64,000 bases of DNA from a virus, in the IMG/VR virus record IMGVR_UViG_3300035070_002626, positions 186,001 to 250,000 of that record; one strand, written 5' to 3'. The notes below the pieces were generated by a model that did no database searches, had not been told where the DNA came from, and worked only from the letters and a program-made list of their open reading frames with translations. Made by a program: the position numbers and the translations under genes. Shown here piece after piece: positions 38,598 through 48,800 of the stretch (positions are counted from its first letter, which is position 1; each line of letters opens with the position of its first letter).

Positions 38598-39985
38598 TGC
38601 AACAGTTTTTTTATGACGAGCAAATACGAAGATTTTTACTTCAAGTTACAAGAGTTTTCAGTAACTTCCAAGTTGAATACGGGCGTGACGAGTCAACAAA
38701 TGCAGCCAGCTTGTATCGAGTACCTGTGCGCTATGGCGATGCAAGTCGAAATGCAGCAACTATTATGCAGCAAAACAGTGCCAATTCTTTACCAAGCACC
38801 CCTTTAATTACATTCCATGTTACCAATTTAAACTATGCTCGTGACCGCATGCAAGAACCTTATTTTGTTGAAAAGCAAAATGTAAGGCAACGCTATTGGG
38901 ATACAGACACTGAATCATACGAAACAACCCAGGGCACAGCTTTTACTGTTGAAAAACTCATGCCTGTGCCGTACGATCTTGAAATTAATGTAGATATATG
39001 GACGTCTAATACCAATCAAAAATTGCAGTTGCTAGAACAAATACTAACACTGTTTAATCCAAGTTTGGAAATTCAAAGCACAGATAATTTTATTGACTGG
39101 ACGAGCCTTAGCGTAATGTATCTTGAGCAGGTTTCGTGGAGTTCTCGATCGGTCCCGCAGGGCACAGACAACCCAATTGATATAGCAACTCTTAGATTTA
39201 AGATGCCTATTTGGATTAGTCCACCAGCTAAAGTTAAAAAACTTGGTGTTGTTCAAAAAATTATTGCTAGTGTACTTGATGCAAATGGCGATTATGCAGA
39301 AGCAATACACAACAACGATTTGCTATTAGGAACAAGACAAAAGTTTACTCCTTACAATTATCAAGTGTTGTTATTAGGAAACCAGTTACAAGTGCTAGAA
39401 ACCAAAGCAGTAGTAACCAACAACGACGGAACAGAAGTTCCAACATCACCACCAAGTAATCTTATGTGGCACACTGTAGTTGACTTGTACGGTTCTTTAC
39501 GCAACGGCATCAGTCAAGTCCGCATCGACAATCCATACGACGATACTGTTATTGTTGGCACAGTAGCATATCATCCATCTGACGATAGATTTTTGTTGTT
39601 TACTGTAGACACTGACACTATCCCACAGAACACATTAGATGCAGTTTCATCTATAGTTGATCCTCAACGAAACGGACCAGGTGCAGGACTTGATGCTGCC
39701 GCAACTGGACAAAGATACTTGTTTATTAATAACGCAACTGGTAGTTCTAAAGGCAACGCTGCGGCATGGAGAGGAACCGATGGTGCCCCACTGGTAGCTG
39801 TTGCAAATGATATTGTTGAGTACGATGGCACACGCTGGAATGTTGTGTTTGATAGTTCAAACCCAAGCGGAGTGCAATACACAACAAACATAACCACTGG
39901 TATACAATATCGATGGGCTAACAACGAATGGCTCAAGAGTTACGAAGGATTGTACCCAGAAGGTGAATGGAGCTTGGTACTTTGA
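38597..39985 (+). CDS. 15: Tail completion protein gp15-like, with extra domain
   Basis: 462 residues (T4 gp15 has 272). The N-terminus FFYDEQIRRFLLQVTRVFSN and YRVPVRYGDASRN match T4 gp15 (FFYNSSFRRYATLMGDLFSN..., IRVPITYAS). The conserved block KLMPVPYDLEINVDIWTSNT, KLQLLEQILTLFNPS and LRFKMPIWISPPAKVKKLG also fits. gp15 caps the tail tube and sheath and joins them to the neck. The C-terminal 200 residues are an addition with repeats like those of the fibres (YDGTRWNVVF, YRWANNEW). Starts as TAATG with gp14. Confidence 0.85.
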   Translation: MQQFFYDEQIRRFLLQVTRVFSNFQVEYGRDESTNAASLYRVPVRYGDASRNAATIMQQNSANSLPSTPLITFHVTNLNYARDRMQEPYFVEKQNVRQRYWDTDTESYETTQGTAFTVEKLMPVPYDLEINVDIWTSNTNQKLQLLEQILTLFNPSLEIQSTDNFIDWTSLSVMYLEQVSWSSRSVPQGTDNPIDIATLRFKMPIWISPPAKVKKLGVVQKIIASVLDANGDYAEAIHNNDLLLGTRQKFTPYNYQVLLLGNQLQVLETKAVVTNNDGTEVPTSPPSNLMWHTVVDLYGSLRNGISQVRIDNPYDDTVIVGTVAYHPSDDRFLLFTVDTDTIPQNTLDAVSSIVDPQRNGPGAGLDAAATGQRYLFINNATGSSKGNAAAWRGTDGAPLVAVANDIVEYDGTRWNVVFDSSNPSGVQYTTNITTGIQYRWANNEWLKSYEGLYPEGEWSLVL

Positions 39986-40425
39986 TTAGCGCCGTTGGTG
40001 TTTGGTTTTACAGTATACAAACCAATCGGTATCTTTATTTACTACGCAACGATCCTAAAAATCCTGGATGCTGGGGGTTGCCTGGGGGTAAAGTCGAAGC
40101 TGGTGAAAGTTTAAGTAATGCTATTCAGCGAGAATGCCAAGAAGAAATTGGTATGTGGCCAGAGATAGTTAAACTCGTGCCAATTGAACAGTTTACAAGT
40201 GCTGACGAAAATTTTAGTTATCATACATTCTTTTGCTTGATTAATGAAGAATTTGTCCCTGTGCTTAACAACGAGCATCACGGGTATTCGTGGATTGATT
40301 CGGGAGTTAGACCAAGGCCATTGCATCCTGGGTTATGGACTACTATTAAATTTGAAGAAGTATTAGAAAAAATTAATACTGTAAAGAAATTTTATATATC
40401 ACAGAGTGAAACGAACTTAGCATAA
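39967..40425 (+). CDS. Nudix hydrolase
   Basis: 152 residues. The Nudix box GGKVEAGESLSNAIQRECQE followed by EIG matches GX5EX7REUXEEXGU exactly. The N-terminus overlaps the gp15 gene by 19 bases and has GAAGG just ahead of the ATG. Nudix enzymes hydrolyse nucleoside diphosphate derivatives such as ADP-ribose, dinucleoside polyphosphates or sugar nucleotides; T4 NudE is an example. The 3' end overlaps the convergent DUF115-like gene by 34 bases. Confidence 0.9.
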   Translation: MELGTLISAVGVWFYSIQTNRYLYLLRNDPKNPGCWGLPGGKVEAGESLSNAIQRECQEEIGMWPEIVKLVPIEQFTSADENFSYHTFFCLINEEFVPVLNNEHHGYSWIDSGVRPRPLHPGLWTTIKFEEVLEKINTVKKFYISQSETNLA

Positions 40426-41081
40426 TCCCATCTTTCCACATTTCTATTATTACGCCACACGTCCGGAGTAGGAATGTTGTCGCTTACGTGCACAAACTTT
40501 ACCGCCGGGTATGTTAGCATAACATTGTTTATTTGTGATATCGAAGTTTCATCTTTTTCAAATTTAGGATTTGTGCCGTCAACACCGATTAGAAATATTT
40601 CTTTATGTCCATCAAAGCATGCTAACCAGATTGCAACCGCAACTGATCGTCCCCTATACCCGTAAGGAACAAGATAAAATTCCCCAGGGGTTGTGATACA
40701 ATTTCGTGCGTTACTGTACACACTGGTTTTTTCAGTGTATTTTTCCTTAACTAATTCATCTAATACCGGAATATCAAAGTCAACATAAAAATCACACTGT
40801 ATCTCTCTCCAAGAGTCCTGGCAACCATAACTCTGCAAACGTTTACGTGATAAGTGGCCGCCGCTATGCCTCTGTATGTGATTTTTTAGATCAAATTTTC
40901 CGCCTGCGCTTGTATAAAAACGGCTTTCGCCGTGTCCAATTACTGCGGCACGACCTGAAATGTGTTGATTTTCAATTGGGTTATCAATCCATTCACGTTC
41001 TTGATGTTTTTTACCATCTTTGATTGTGTTGCTGATAATAACAAATTCCCCATCGTAATCTGTGCGATATCTTTCAGACAT
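40392..41081 (-). CDS. DUF115-like (GT42-type fold) glycosyltransferase-related protein
   Basis: 229 residues. The segment GYRGRSVAVAIWLACFDGHK with EIFLIGVDGTN resembles the core of DUF115/MptE-like and sialyltransferase-type proteins (G..A..lA...Gh..I.LiG.D). AAVIGHGESRF near residue 45 is the matching nucleotide-binding start. It lies directly downstream of the fibre gene at 41097 in the same direction. A related protein lies at 55367-55954. A role in glycosylating fibres is a reasonable guess. Confidence 0.55.
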   Translation of the reverse strand: MSERYRTDYDGEFVIISNTIKDGKKHQEREWIDNPIENQHISGRAAVIGHGESRFYTSAGGKFDLKNHIQRHSGGHLSRKRLQSYGCQDSWREIQCDFYVDFDIPVLDELVKEKYTEKTSVYSNARNCITTPGEFYLVPYGYRGRSVAVAIWLACFDGHKEIFLIGVDGTNPKFEKDETSISQINNVMLTYPAVKFVHVSDNIPTPDVWRNNRNVERWDYAKFVSLCDI

Positions 41082-41096
41082 TTTTTATTATTACCT

Positions 41097-42749
41097 TTAT
41101 ATTTTTAACACGCACTCGACTAATTTTTCAGCGATGTTTGTATTCGATTCAAGTGCAATACCAACTAAACAGCAACCAGTAAATTCTGCACTTGCGGTAC
41201 CATTGTCGCTGCAATAAACTGCATCACCTTTTTTAACTGCACCAACTACTCTAACCGGAACACGACCTTTAAGTCCAATTGCTTGCCCTTCACTGTCGCT
41301 ATTCATTAAGTATGCTGGTTCAAACGAAATAACACCAATTGCAATACTGTTTAACATAGCTGCATCAGTTTCATAATTATTATGTGTACTTACTTTCATA
41401 ACTGTACCAATTGGATATTCTTGATCAGTTGTGTATTTTTCTGCCAAGTCAGCATACTGTGCTGATGTTGATGTTGCTGTGATTGTGCCGGCACTAAAGT
41501 TGCCACTGCCATCACGTGCAACAATTGTACTTGCTGTGTTAGCACTAGTAGCATTTGATGTAACAGTAAATGTTCCACCTTCACTACTTGAACTACCACT
41601 TAACCCGACACCGCTAACTGCACCTGTTGCAACATAGTTGCCAGTTGTATCTGTTCCAAGGGCAACTGAATTGGACGCAATAGTAGTAGAAATACTAGCA
41701 GTATCTCCTGCGCTAGTAAATGTAGCACTACCTGTTACATCGCCTGTGAGAGAGACTGTAACTGCACTGCTCAAACCGCCAGCAGTACCGGTTGTATTTT
41801 GATTAAGTGTTGCCACACGTGCCGCTGCCACTGTGCCTGTGCTTATATTACTTCCATTCAACGCAGTTAAACTTGCGCCGCTGCCGCTAAATCCAGCCGA
41901 AGTCAACAAACCAGTGCTAGGATTGTATGTTAATCCACTGTCTTGTGTTACTGCACTTAGCGTGCCTGTTGTCGTCGAACCAACATAAATTAATCTTTCT
42001 GCATTAGTAGTTGTGTCACTACTTACGCTTGCGCCTCCACTTATAGAAGAAAAACTTAATGTTCCGCTGCCGTTTGTACTTAAAACTTGGCCACTTGAAC
42101 CATCCGAGGTTGGATAAGCCAACCCTGAAGCAGTTAAGTTACCAGCAATGGTTACATTACCACTTGCAGTAAGTGATGTAACTGCTGGTGTAAGACTTGG
42201 TGTGATAGTAAGTGTGTCAGTACCATCATTAGTTGTGAGTTCAATGTTTGTTCCGGCAACCAGGGTTAACGTGTCGCCGACCGCATCAGCAACAATACTG
42301 TTTTGTCCTGCTACTGCAAAAACTCCGTATGCTGCGGTACCATTCCTTGCAAATGTTAGTGCAGTTGTACCAACTGTAATTGGATCATCTGTTGTTAGTT
42401 TCCACTGAGTATCAGCATAGGTTGTACCTTCGGTGACCATAATAACTGTGCCAGCACTAATTTCACCAGTTGCATTTGCATCTAAGCTACGTGACCAAGT
42501 CCCGTTTGACCCAGATCCTAGTGTGGTTACATAATAAATTCCGTTTTGACTGCCGTCAGTTTGCCCAGTAACTAAAATTCTATCGTTAACTAATAAAGTT
42601 ACACCATCAATTACTACCGGAGTTCCGCCACTAAGTGTAATATTGGAGTTGGTCAGAGCTCTAGCAGTTTGTTTATAATCAATGTCTTGTAATTGGTGTG
42701 CCCGAGGCCTAGTTAATCCCATGTTAGACGCAATCCTTGTTCGTTGCAT
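41097..42749 (-). CDS. Tail fibre protein with C-terminal chaperone/peptidase-G2-like domain
   Basis: 550 residues from ATG 42749, with AAAGG ahead; a TTG 13 codons upstream is less likely. Residues about 18-120 form a domain (LVNDRILVTGQTDGSQNGIY) that is also found in the 2060-residue fibre. The middle is Ser/Thr/Gly-rich repeats of phage-fibre type (GNLTASGLAYPTSDGSSGQV). The end QYADLAEKYTTDQEYPIGTV, then EPAYLMNSDSEGQAIGLKGR, is the same terminal module as in the large fibre, akin to intramolecular chaperone or autoproteolytic domains. Confidence 0.75.
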   Translation of the reverse strand: MQRTRIASNMGLTRPRAHQLQDIDYKQTARALTNSNITLSGGTPVVIDGVTLLVNDRILVTGQTDGSQNGIYYVTTLGSGSNGTWSRSLDANATGEISAGTVIMVTEGTTYADTQWKLTTDDPITVGTTALTFARNGTAAYGVFAVAGQNSIVADAVGDTLTLVAGTNIELTTNDGTDTLTITPSLTPAVTSLTASGNVTIAGNLTASGLAYPTSDGSSGQVLSTNGSGTLSFSSISGGASVSSDTTTNAERLIYVGSTTTGTLSAVTQDSGLTYNPSTGLLTSAGFSGSGASLTALNGSNISTGTVAAARVATLNQNTTGTAGGLSSAVTVSLTGDVTGSATFTSAGDTASISTTIASNSVALGTDTTGNYVATGAVSGVGLSGSSSSEGGTFTVTSNATSANTASTIVARDGSGNFSAGTITATSTSAQYADLAEKYTTDQEYPIGTVMKVSTHNNYETDAAMLNSIAIGVISFEPAYLMNSDSEGQAIGLKGRVPVRVVGAVKKGDAVYCSDNGTASAEFTGCCLVGIALESNTNIAEKLVECVLKI

Positions 42750-42786
42750 GTATTTACCTTTGTAGCACACACAAGAGTTTCCAGCC

Positions 42787-42815
42787 AAAAAAATAGCAGG
42801 GCGAACCCTGCTATT
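42787..42815 (-). terminator. Rho-independent terminator after the giant fibre gene
   Basis: AATAGCAGGG (42792-42801), loop CGAA, CCCTGCTATT (42806-42815). In minus-strand RNA the loop is UUCG and seven U residues follow at 42787-42793. This is a textbook intrinsic terminator. Confidence 0.88.
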
Positions 42816-42835
42816 CTTAATATTTTAAGTAATGA

Positions 42836-45800
42836 TTACATCATTAGTGCTAGTACTTCGATAACGCCTTCTCCGCCTTCGTGAGCTTCGATTGCTTTAC
42901 CAATTACTGTACCCATTGCTGCATCGTTGTTAGCCATTGCACGACCATTACCAGCTGATACCATCAAGTCACCTGCTGCTACTGGACCTGTTACCTTACA
43001 AGGAACACGACCTGCTAGTGCAAGAGCAACACCTTCTTGTGTGCTGTTCATCAAGTGAGCTGGATCAGTTGAGATAATGCCTGCTACTGCACGACAGTTT
43101 TCACTGTCACATGCTGCAACTTTGCCTTCTCCGCCAAACATTACAACAGTACCTGCTTCAATGTCTGCATCAGCTGCATACATCTCTGCCAAGTCAGCGT
43201 ATTGTGCTGAAGTTGCTGTTGCTGTGATTGTACCGGCACTAAAGTTACCACTACCATCGCGGAATACAATTGTATTAGCTGTGCTTGCGCTTGTAGCGTT
43301 TGATGTAACAGTAAATGTTCCACCTTCACTACTTACACTACCACTAATACCACTACCTGATGTAGCACCTGTACCAACATAGTTACCAGTTGTATCAGTA
43401 CCTAGTGCAACCGAGTTAGCTGCAATAGTTGCTGTTAGTGTAGCATTACCAAGGTTAGTAAGTGTTGCACTACCAGTCAAGTCACCAGCAAGTGTAATTG
43501 TTGGATCAGCAGTATTTGTAGTTGCAATAGTAATACCTGAACTACCATCAAAGTTAGCAGTACCAGTTACAGCGCCACTGAGTGCAATTGCTCTAGGTGT
43601 AGTTAATTTTGCAGCACTACCAGTTGTGTTTTGGTTAAGTGTACCAACTGTTGCTGTTAGTGTAGCATCACCTAGGTTAGTAAGTGTTGCACTACCAGAT
43701 AGATCACCAGCAAGTGTAATTGTTGGATCACTTGTTGCAGTTGTTGCAATAGTAATACCTGAACTACCATCAAAGTTAGCAGTACCAGTTACAGCACCAC
43801 TAAGTGCAATTGCTCTAGCAGTTGAAAGTGTGTCAGCACTACCAGTTACATCACCTACTACGTCACCAGTCATACCAGCCGCAGTAAAGGTTGCACTTAA
43901 TGTGCCGCCTCTTGTAACTGTAACATCGCCATTTAAGGCAGTAGCAACACTAGTTGTGCCATTTTGGATCTGTGTAGCGTCAATGCCGGTTAGCTGACTA
44001 CCGTCACCAATAAAGCTGGTTGCCGCAATGTTACCACTAGCAGTTAAGTTACCAGTTACATTAGCACCGTCTGTTGTAGCAATCATAGATGCTACACCAC
44101 CAGCAGTAATGTTAACGTTACCGTTTGCACCTGCAAAATCAACAAGCGAACTACCACTTTGGATACTATCACCAGCAATTTCAACTGCGTCATCAATTAC
44201 ACCTGGTGTTGTACCATCTGGGCCAAAGAAGCCGATAGCATTACCGCCTGTGTTTTTAATAACAACGTTACCAAGTGTGATTGTACTACCTGCTAGGAAC
44301 AATTCGTTCCAGCGTTTAGTATCACTACCAAGGTTTTGTGCTACGTTTGCTGCTGGCAACAAGTTACCAGTAACTTCAACAGTTGGTGCACCACTTAGTG
44401 CTTCAACTATTGCAGTTGCATCACCGTTTGATAGAGAAACAATACTCGTTGTGGTTGTGATTTCACGAACTTCAATTGTATCGCCTGTTGCCGGAGCTTC
44501 AGTAAATGTCAATGCTGTTCCGCTAACACCGTATGCTGTAGTTGGTAGCTGTACCACACCGTTAATACTAACAATAACACTAGCAGTTGTTTGAGTTGAC
44601 TGTAGCGTAAATGCTACTGTACTATCATCACCTGAGAATGTTTCACTAGCAATAACTGTGAATTCAACACCAGCTGTTGCCCAGCTGTCATTATCGTAGA
44701 ATTCAAACTGATCCAATGAAGTATTGAAACGAATCATACCAGTTGCTGGGGTACCAGGTCGTTGTGCTGTAGAACCAACCGGAATCATCATACTTTCAGT
44801 GCCTGTTACTTTAAGCGTAGCACCTGCGGTTTGAGTAGCGTTTTCACCGATAGCAACTGTTGAAGTACCTGCATCTGCTAGTACATATGCATTACCTGCT
44901 GCGTTCTCAATGAGAACATCAACATCTTGACTGTCAGTGTTTAGTGTAATAGTTTCACCAGCACTATCAATACTATCAGTATTAACGGTAATGTTACCGA
45001 AAGTACCTGCATCTGCAAAGACACCAGTAGTATTGACATTACCTGAGTCAACATTGCCACTGAATGTAGCAGCAACACCACCTGTGATTGTACCAGCTGT
45101 TGAACTCAATGTTCCATCAGTTAGTGTACCACCTGTTACAGTACCACTTGCTGTTAGTGTAGTTGCATCAACCAATGTTGTGTTAACATTACCTGAGTCA
45201 ACATTGCCACTGAATGTAGCAGCAACACCACCTGTTAGTGTACCGGCAGTAATACTTGCAGTACCGTCTGTTAGTGTGCCACCTGTTACAGTGCCACTTG
45301 CAGTTACAGTAGTTGCATCAACCAATGTTGTGTTAACATTACCACTATCAACGTTACCACTGAATGTAGCAGCAACACCACCTGTGATTGTACCACCAGT
45401 TGAACTTAGTGTACCATCAGTTAGTGTACCACCAGTTACAGTACCACTTGCAGTCAATGTAGTTGCATCAACCAATGTTGTGTTAACATTACCTGAATCA
45501 ACATTGCCACTAAATGTAGCAGCAACACCACCTGTAATACTACCAGCATTTAGACTTGCAGTACCATCAGTTAGTGTAGCACCTTCGACAGTACCTGACG
45601 CTGTTACAGAGACAGTTGTTACATCTGCTTGTGATACAATATTACCACCAGTTACATTACCGACTGCTGTTAGTGCCTGTGCTTCAAGTGCACCACCTGT
45701 AATCAAGTTACCAGCAGTTACATTACCACTAAACGTAGCAGCAACACCACCTGTAATACTACCAGCAGTAATACTTGCAGTACCGTCTGTTAGTGTGCCA

Positions 45801-48800
45801 CCTGTTACGGTGCCACTTGCAGTCAATGTAGTTGCATCAACCAATGTTGTGTTAACATTACCTGAATCAACATTGCCGCTGAATGTAGCAGCAACACCAC
45901 CTGTGATTGTACCAGCTGTTGAACTTAGTGTACCATCAGTTAGTGTACCGCCTGTTACAGTGCCACTTGCATCTACAGTAGTTGCATTGACTCTAGTTGT
46001 GTTAACATTGCCCGAGTCGACATTACCACTGAATGTAGCAGTTACGCCACCTGTGATACTACCTGCGTTAAGACTTGCTGTGCCATCAGTTAATGTGCCA
46101 GCTTGTACTTGACCACTGAATGTAGCAGCTACGCCACCAGTTACAGTACCACCAGTTGAACTTAGTGTTCCGTCAGTTAGTGTACCACCTGTTACAGTGC
46201 CACTTGCATCTACAGTAGTTGCAGCAACTCTAGTTGTATTAACGTTACCACTGTCAACATTACCACTAAATGTAGCAGCAACACCACCTGTAATACTACC
46301 AGCATTTAGACTTGCAGTACCATCAGTTAGTGTAGCACCTTCAACTGTGCCTGTTGCAGTTAGACTTGTACCAGTAGCAGCACCAATATCTGGTGTTACA
46401 AACTGTGCACCTGCTTTAACAACAACTGCATCAGCAGTGATTGTAGTTGTAGTTTCGTCAACATTTACAGATAGCTCATTACCTGCTTTAGATAGACCGT
46501 CGCCTGCTACAATCGAACCAGCACCTGAGAACTGACTCCAGGTAATAGCAGTTGTACCCATAGTAACCGGAGCGTTTGTTGTACAAACCCAACCACTATC
46601 AAGGTATACTGTGCCTTCTTCAACAAAAGTAAACGCACCTGGAATTTCACTAGTAGGTGAACCATCCATGTCTTCTGCACGAGTTAGAACGTAGGCAGTG
46701 CCTGCGTCACCTAGTGTAGTAACAACATAGATACCATTGTTTGCGGCAGTAGCTTCGTCTTTAACGAGTAGTCTGTCGCCTTGTGCCATTACAACATCAT
46801 CTTGATCAGCTAGTGCACCGTTTGCATTACCTGTTAGTGTAGCGCCTACACCAGCTGTGCCGTTGTCGTATGTGTTAGCTGGCAGGGCAGAAGCAGTTGC
46901 GGCTCTAGTTGAACCTTTAACGTCAAGACCTTCTGCAACACTGTCAACATAGCCTTTATTGGCTGCGTCACTGTCTTGTACTGGATCTGCAAGAGAAACA
47001 ATTTTTGCACTACTTGCATCAATAACGCCTGTGCCACTTGGAAGAAGAACAATGTCTTCATTTGTGCCAGTTGCAGTAAGAGTTACCGAAGTACCTTTAA
47101 CGTCAGTTGTGTTAACCACACTAGCATTTACGTTGCCAGTTGCAGTTACGTCTAGTCCTTGTACTGTACCAGTAAATGTAGCATCGGTTCCGCCTGTGAT
47201 TGCACCAGAGTTGATACTCAATGTGCCATCAGTTAGTGTACCAGCTTGTACTTGACCACTGAATGTAGCAGCTACGCCGCCTGTTAGTGTACCAGCATTA
47301 AGACTTGCAGTACCATCAGTTAGTGTACCACCAGTTACAGTACCACTTGCTGTTAGTGTAGTTGCATCAACTAGTGTTGTGTTAACATTACCACTGTCAA
47401 CATTACCACTGAATGTAGCAGTTACGCCACCTGTGATACTACCACCAGTTAGTGTAGCAGTGCCATCAGTTAGTGTGTCGCCAGTTATAGTACCACTTGC
47501 ATCCACAGTAGTTGCATTGACTCTAGTTGTGTTAACATTACCCGAATCAACATTACCACTAAATGTAGCAGCAACTCCACCTGTTAGTGTGCCACTAGTA
47601 ATACTTGCGGTGCCATCAGTTAGTGTACCGCCTTCAATTGTGCCGCTTGCGGTTACAGATACTGTTGTTACGTCTGCTTGTGATACAATATTACCACCAG
47701 TTACGTTACCAACGGCTGTTAGTGCTTGTGCTTCAAGTGCGCCACCTGTAATCAAGTTACCGGCAGTTACGTTACCACTGAATGTAGCAGCTACGCCGCC
47801 TGTTAGTGTACCAGCAGTAATACTTGCTGTGCCATCAGTTAGTGTACTACCTGTTACAGTGCCACTTGCATCTACGGTAGTTGCATTGACTCTAGTTGTG
47901 TTAACATTACCACTGTCAACATTACCACTGAATGTAGCAGTTACACCGCCTGTGATACTGCCACTATTAAGACTTGCTGTGCCATCAGTTAGTGTACCAC
48001 CTGTTACAGTGCCACTTGCAGTCAATGTAGTTGCATCAACTAGTGTTGTGTTAACATTACCACTGTCAACATTACCACTGAATGTAGCAGCAACACCACC
48101 TGTTAGTGTGCCACTAGTAATACTTGCAGTGCCATCAGTTAGTGTACCACCTGTTACAGTGCCACTTGCAGTTACGCTAACAGTTGTTACATCTGCTTGT
48201 GATACAATATTGCCACCAGTTACGTTACCAACGGCTGTTAGTGCTTGTGCTTCAAGTGCGCCACCTGTAATCAAATTACCAGCAGTTACGTTACCACTGA
48301 ATGTGGCACTCACGCCACCTGTAATTGCGCCGGCAGTAATACTTGCTGTGCCATCAGTTAGTGTGCCACCTGTTACAGTGCCACTTGCATCTACGGTAGT
48401 TGCATTTAATGTAGTTGCATCAACTAGTGTTGTGTTAACATTACCTGAATCAACATTACCACTGAATGTAGCAGTTACACCACCTGTGATTGCACCCGAG
48501 TTGATACTCATTGTGCCATCTGTTAGTGTCGGTGCTGTAACAGAAGTACCAGCTTCGATTGTAGCATCAACGTTTAGTGCTGTTGTTACGTTACCACTTG
48601 GTGCCATGTTGACCAATGTAAGGTCTGCAACTTGTGCATCAGCATAACTTGATAGCGCAACCACGTTGCCACTTGCATCTGCTGATGTGAACCCTGCTGC
48701 AAATTCACTTGCACTTTCGTCCCAAATCCATGCGATGTTAGTTGAATCCCCACGTTCGCCAACAAAGCCAATGTCAAAAACTGGCGAGCCAGTTTGATCT

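Noticed and set aside
43626-44594. Two plus-strand frames of 123 and 188 codons within the 3' half of the giant fibre gene
   Set aside because: Low-complexity Val/Ala/Pro antisense frames with no start signals, fully inside the strong minus-strand gene.
44937-46112. Long plus-strand reading frame of about 391 codons, rich in LPLNVAATPPV repeats
   Set aside because: It is the exact antisense of the fibre repeats; the repeat unit keeps the opposite frame open. No ribosome-binding site, and the minus frame spans 2060 codons with recognisable fibre domains.
45011-48520. CRISPR array
   Set aside because: The repeats are about 130-150 bases, in-frame and coding, without unique spacers of constant length; they are protein repeats.
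47379-48647. Second long plus-strand frame of about 422 codons in the fibre gene
   Set aside because: Same antisense artefact from repeat block B.
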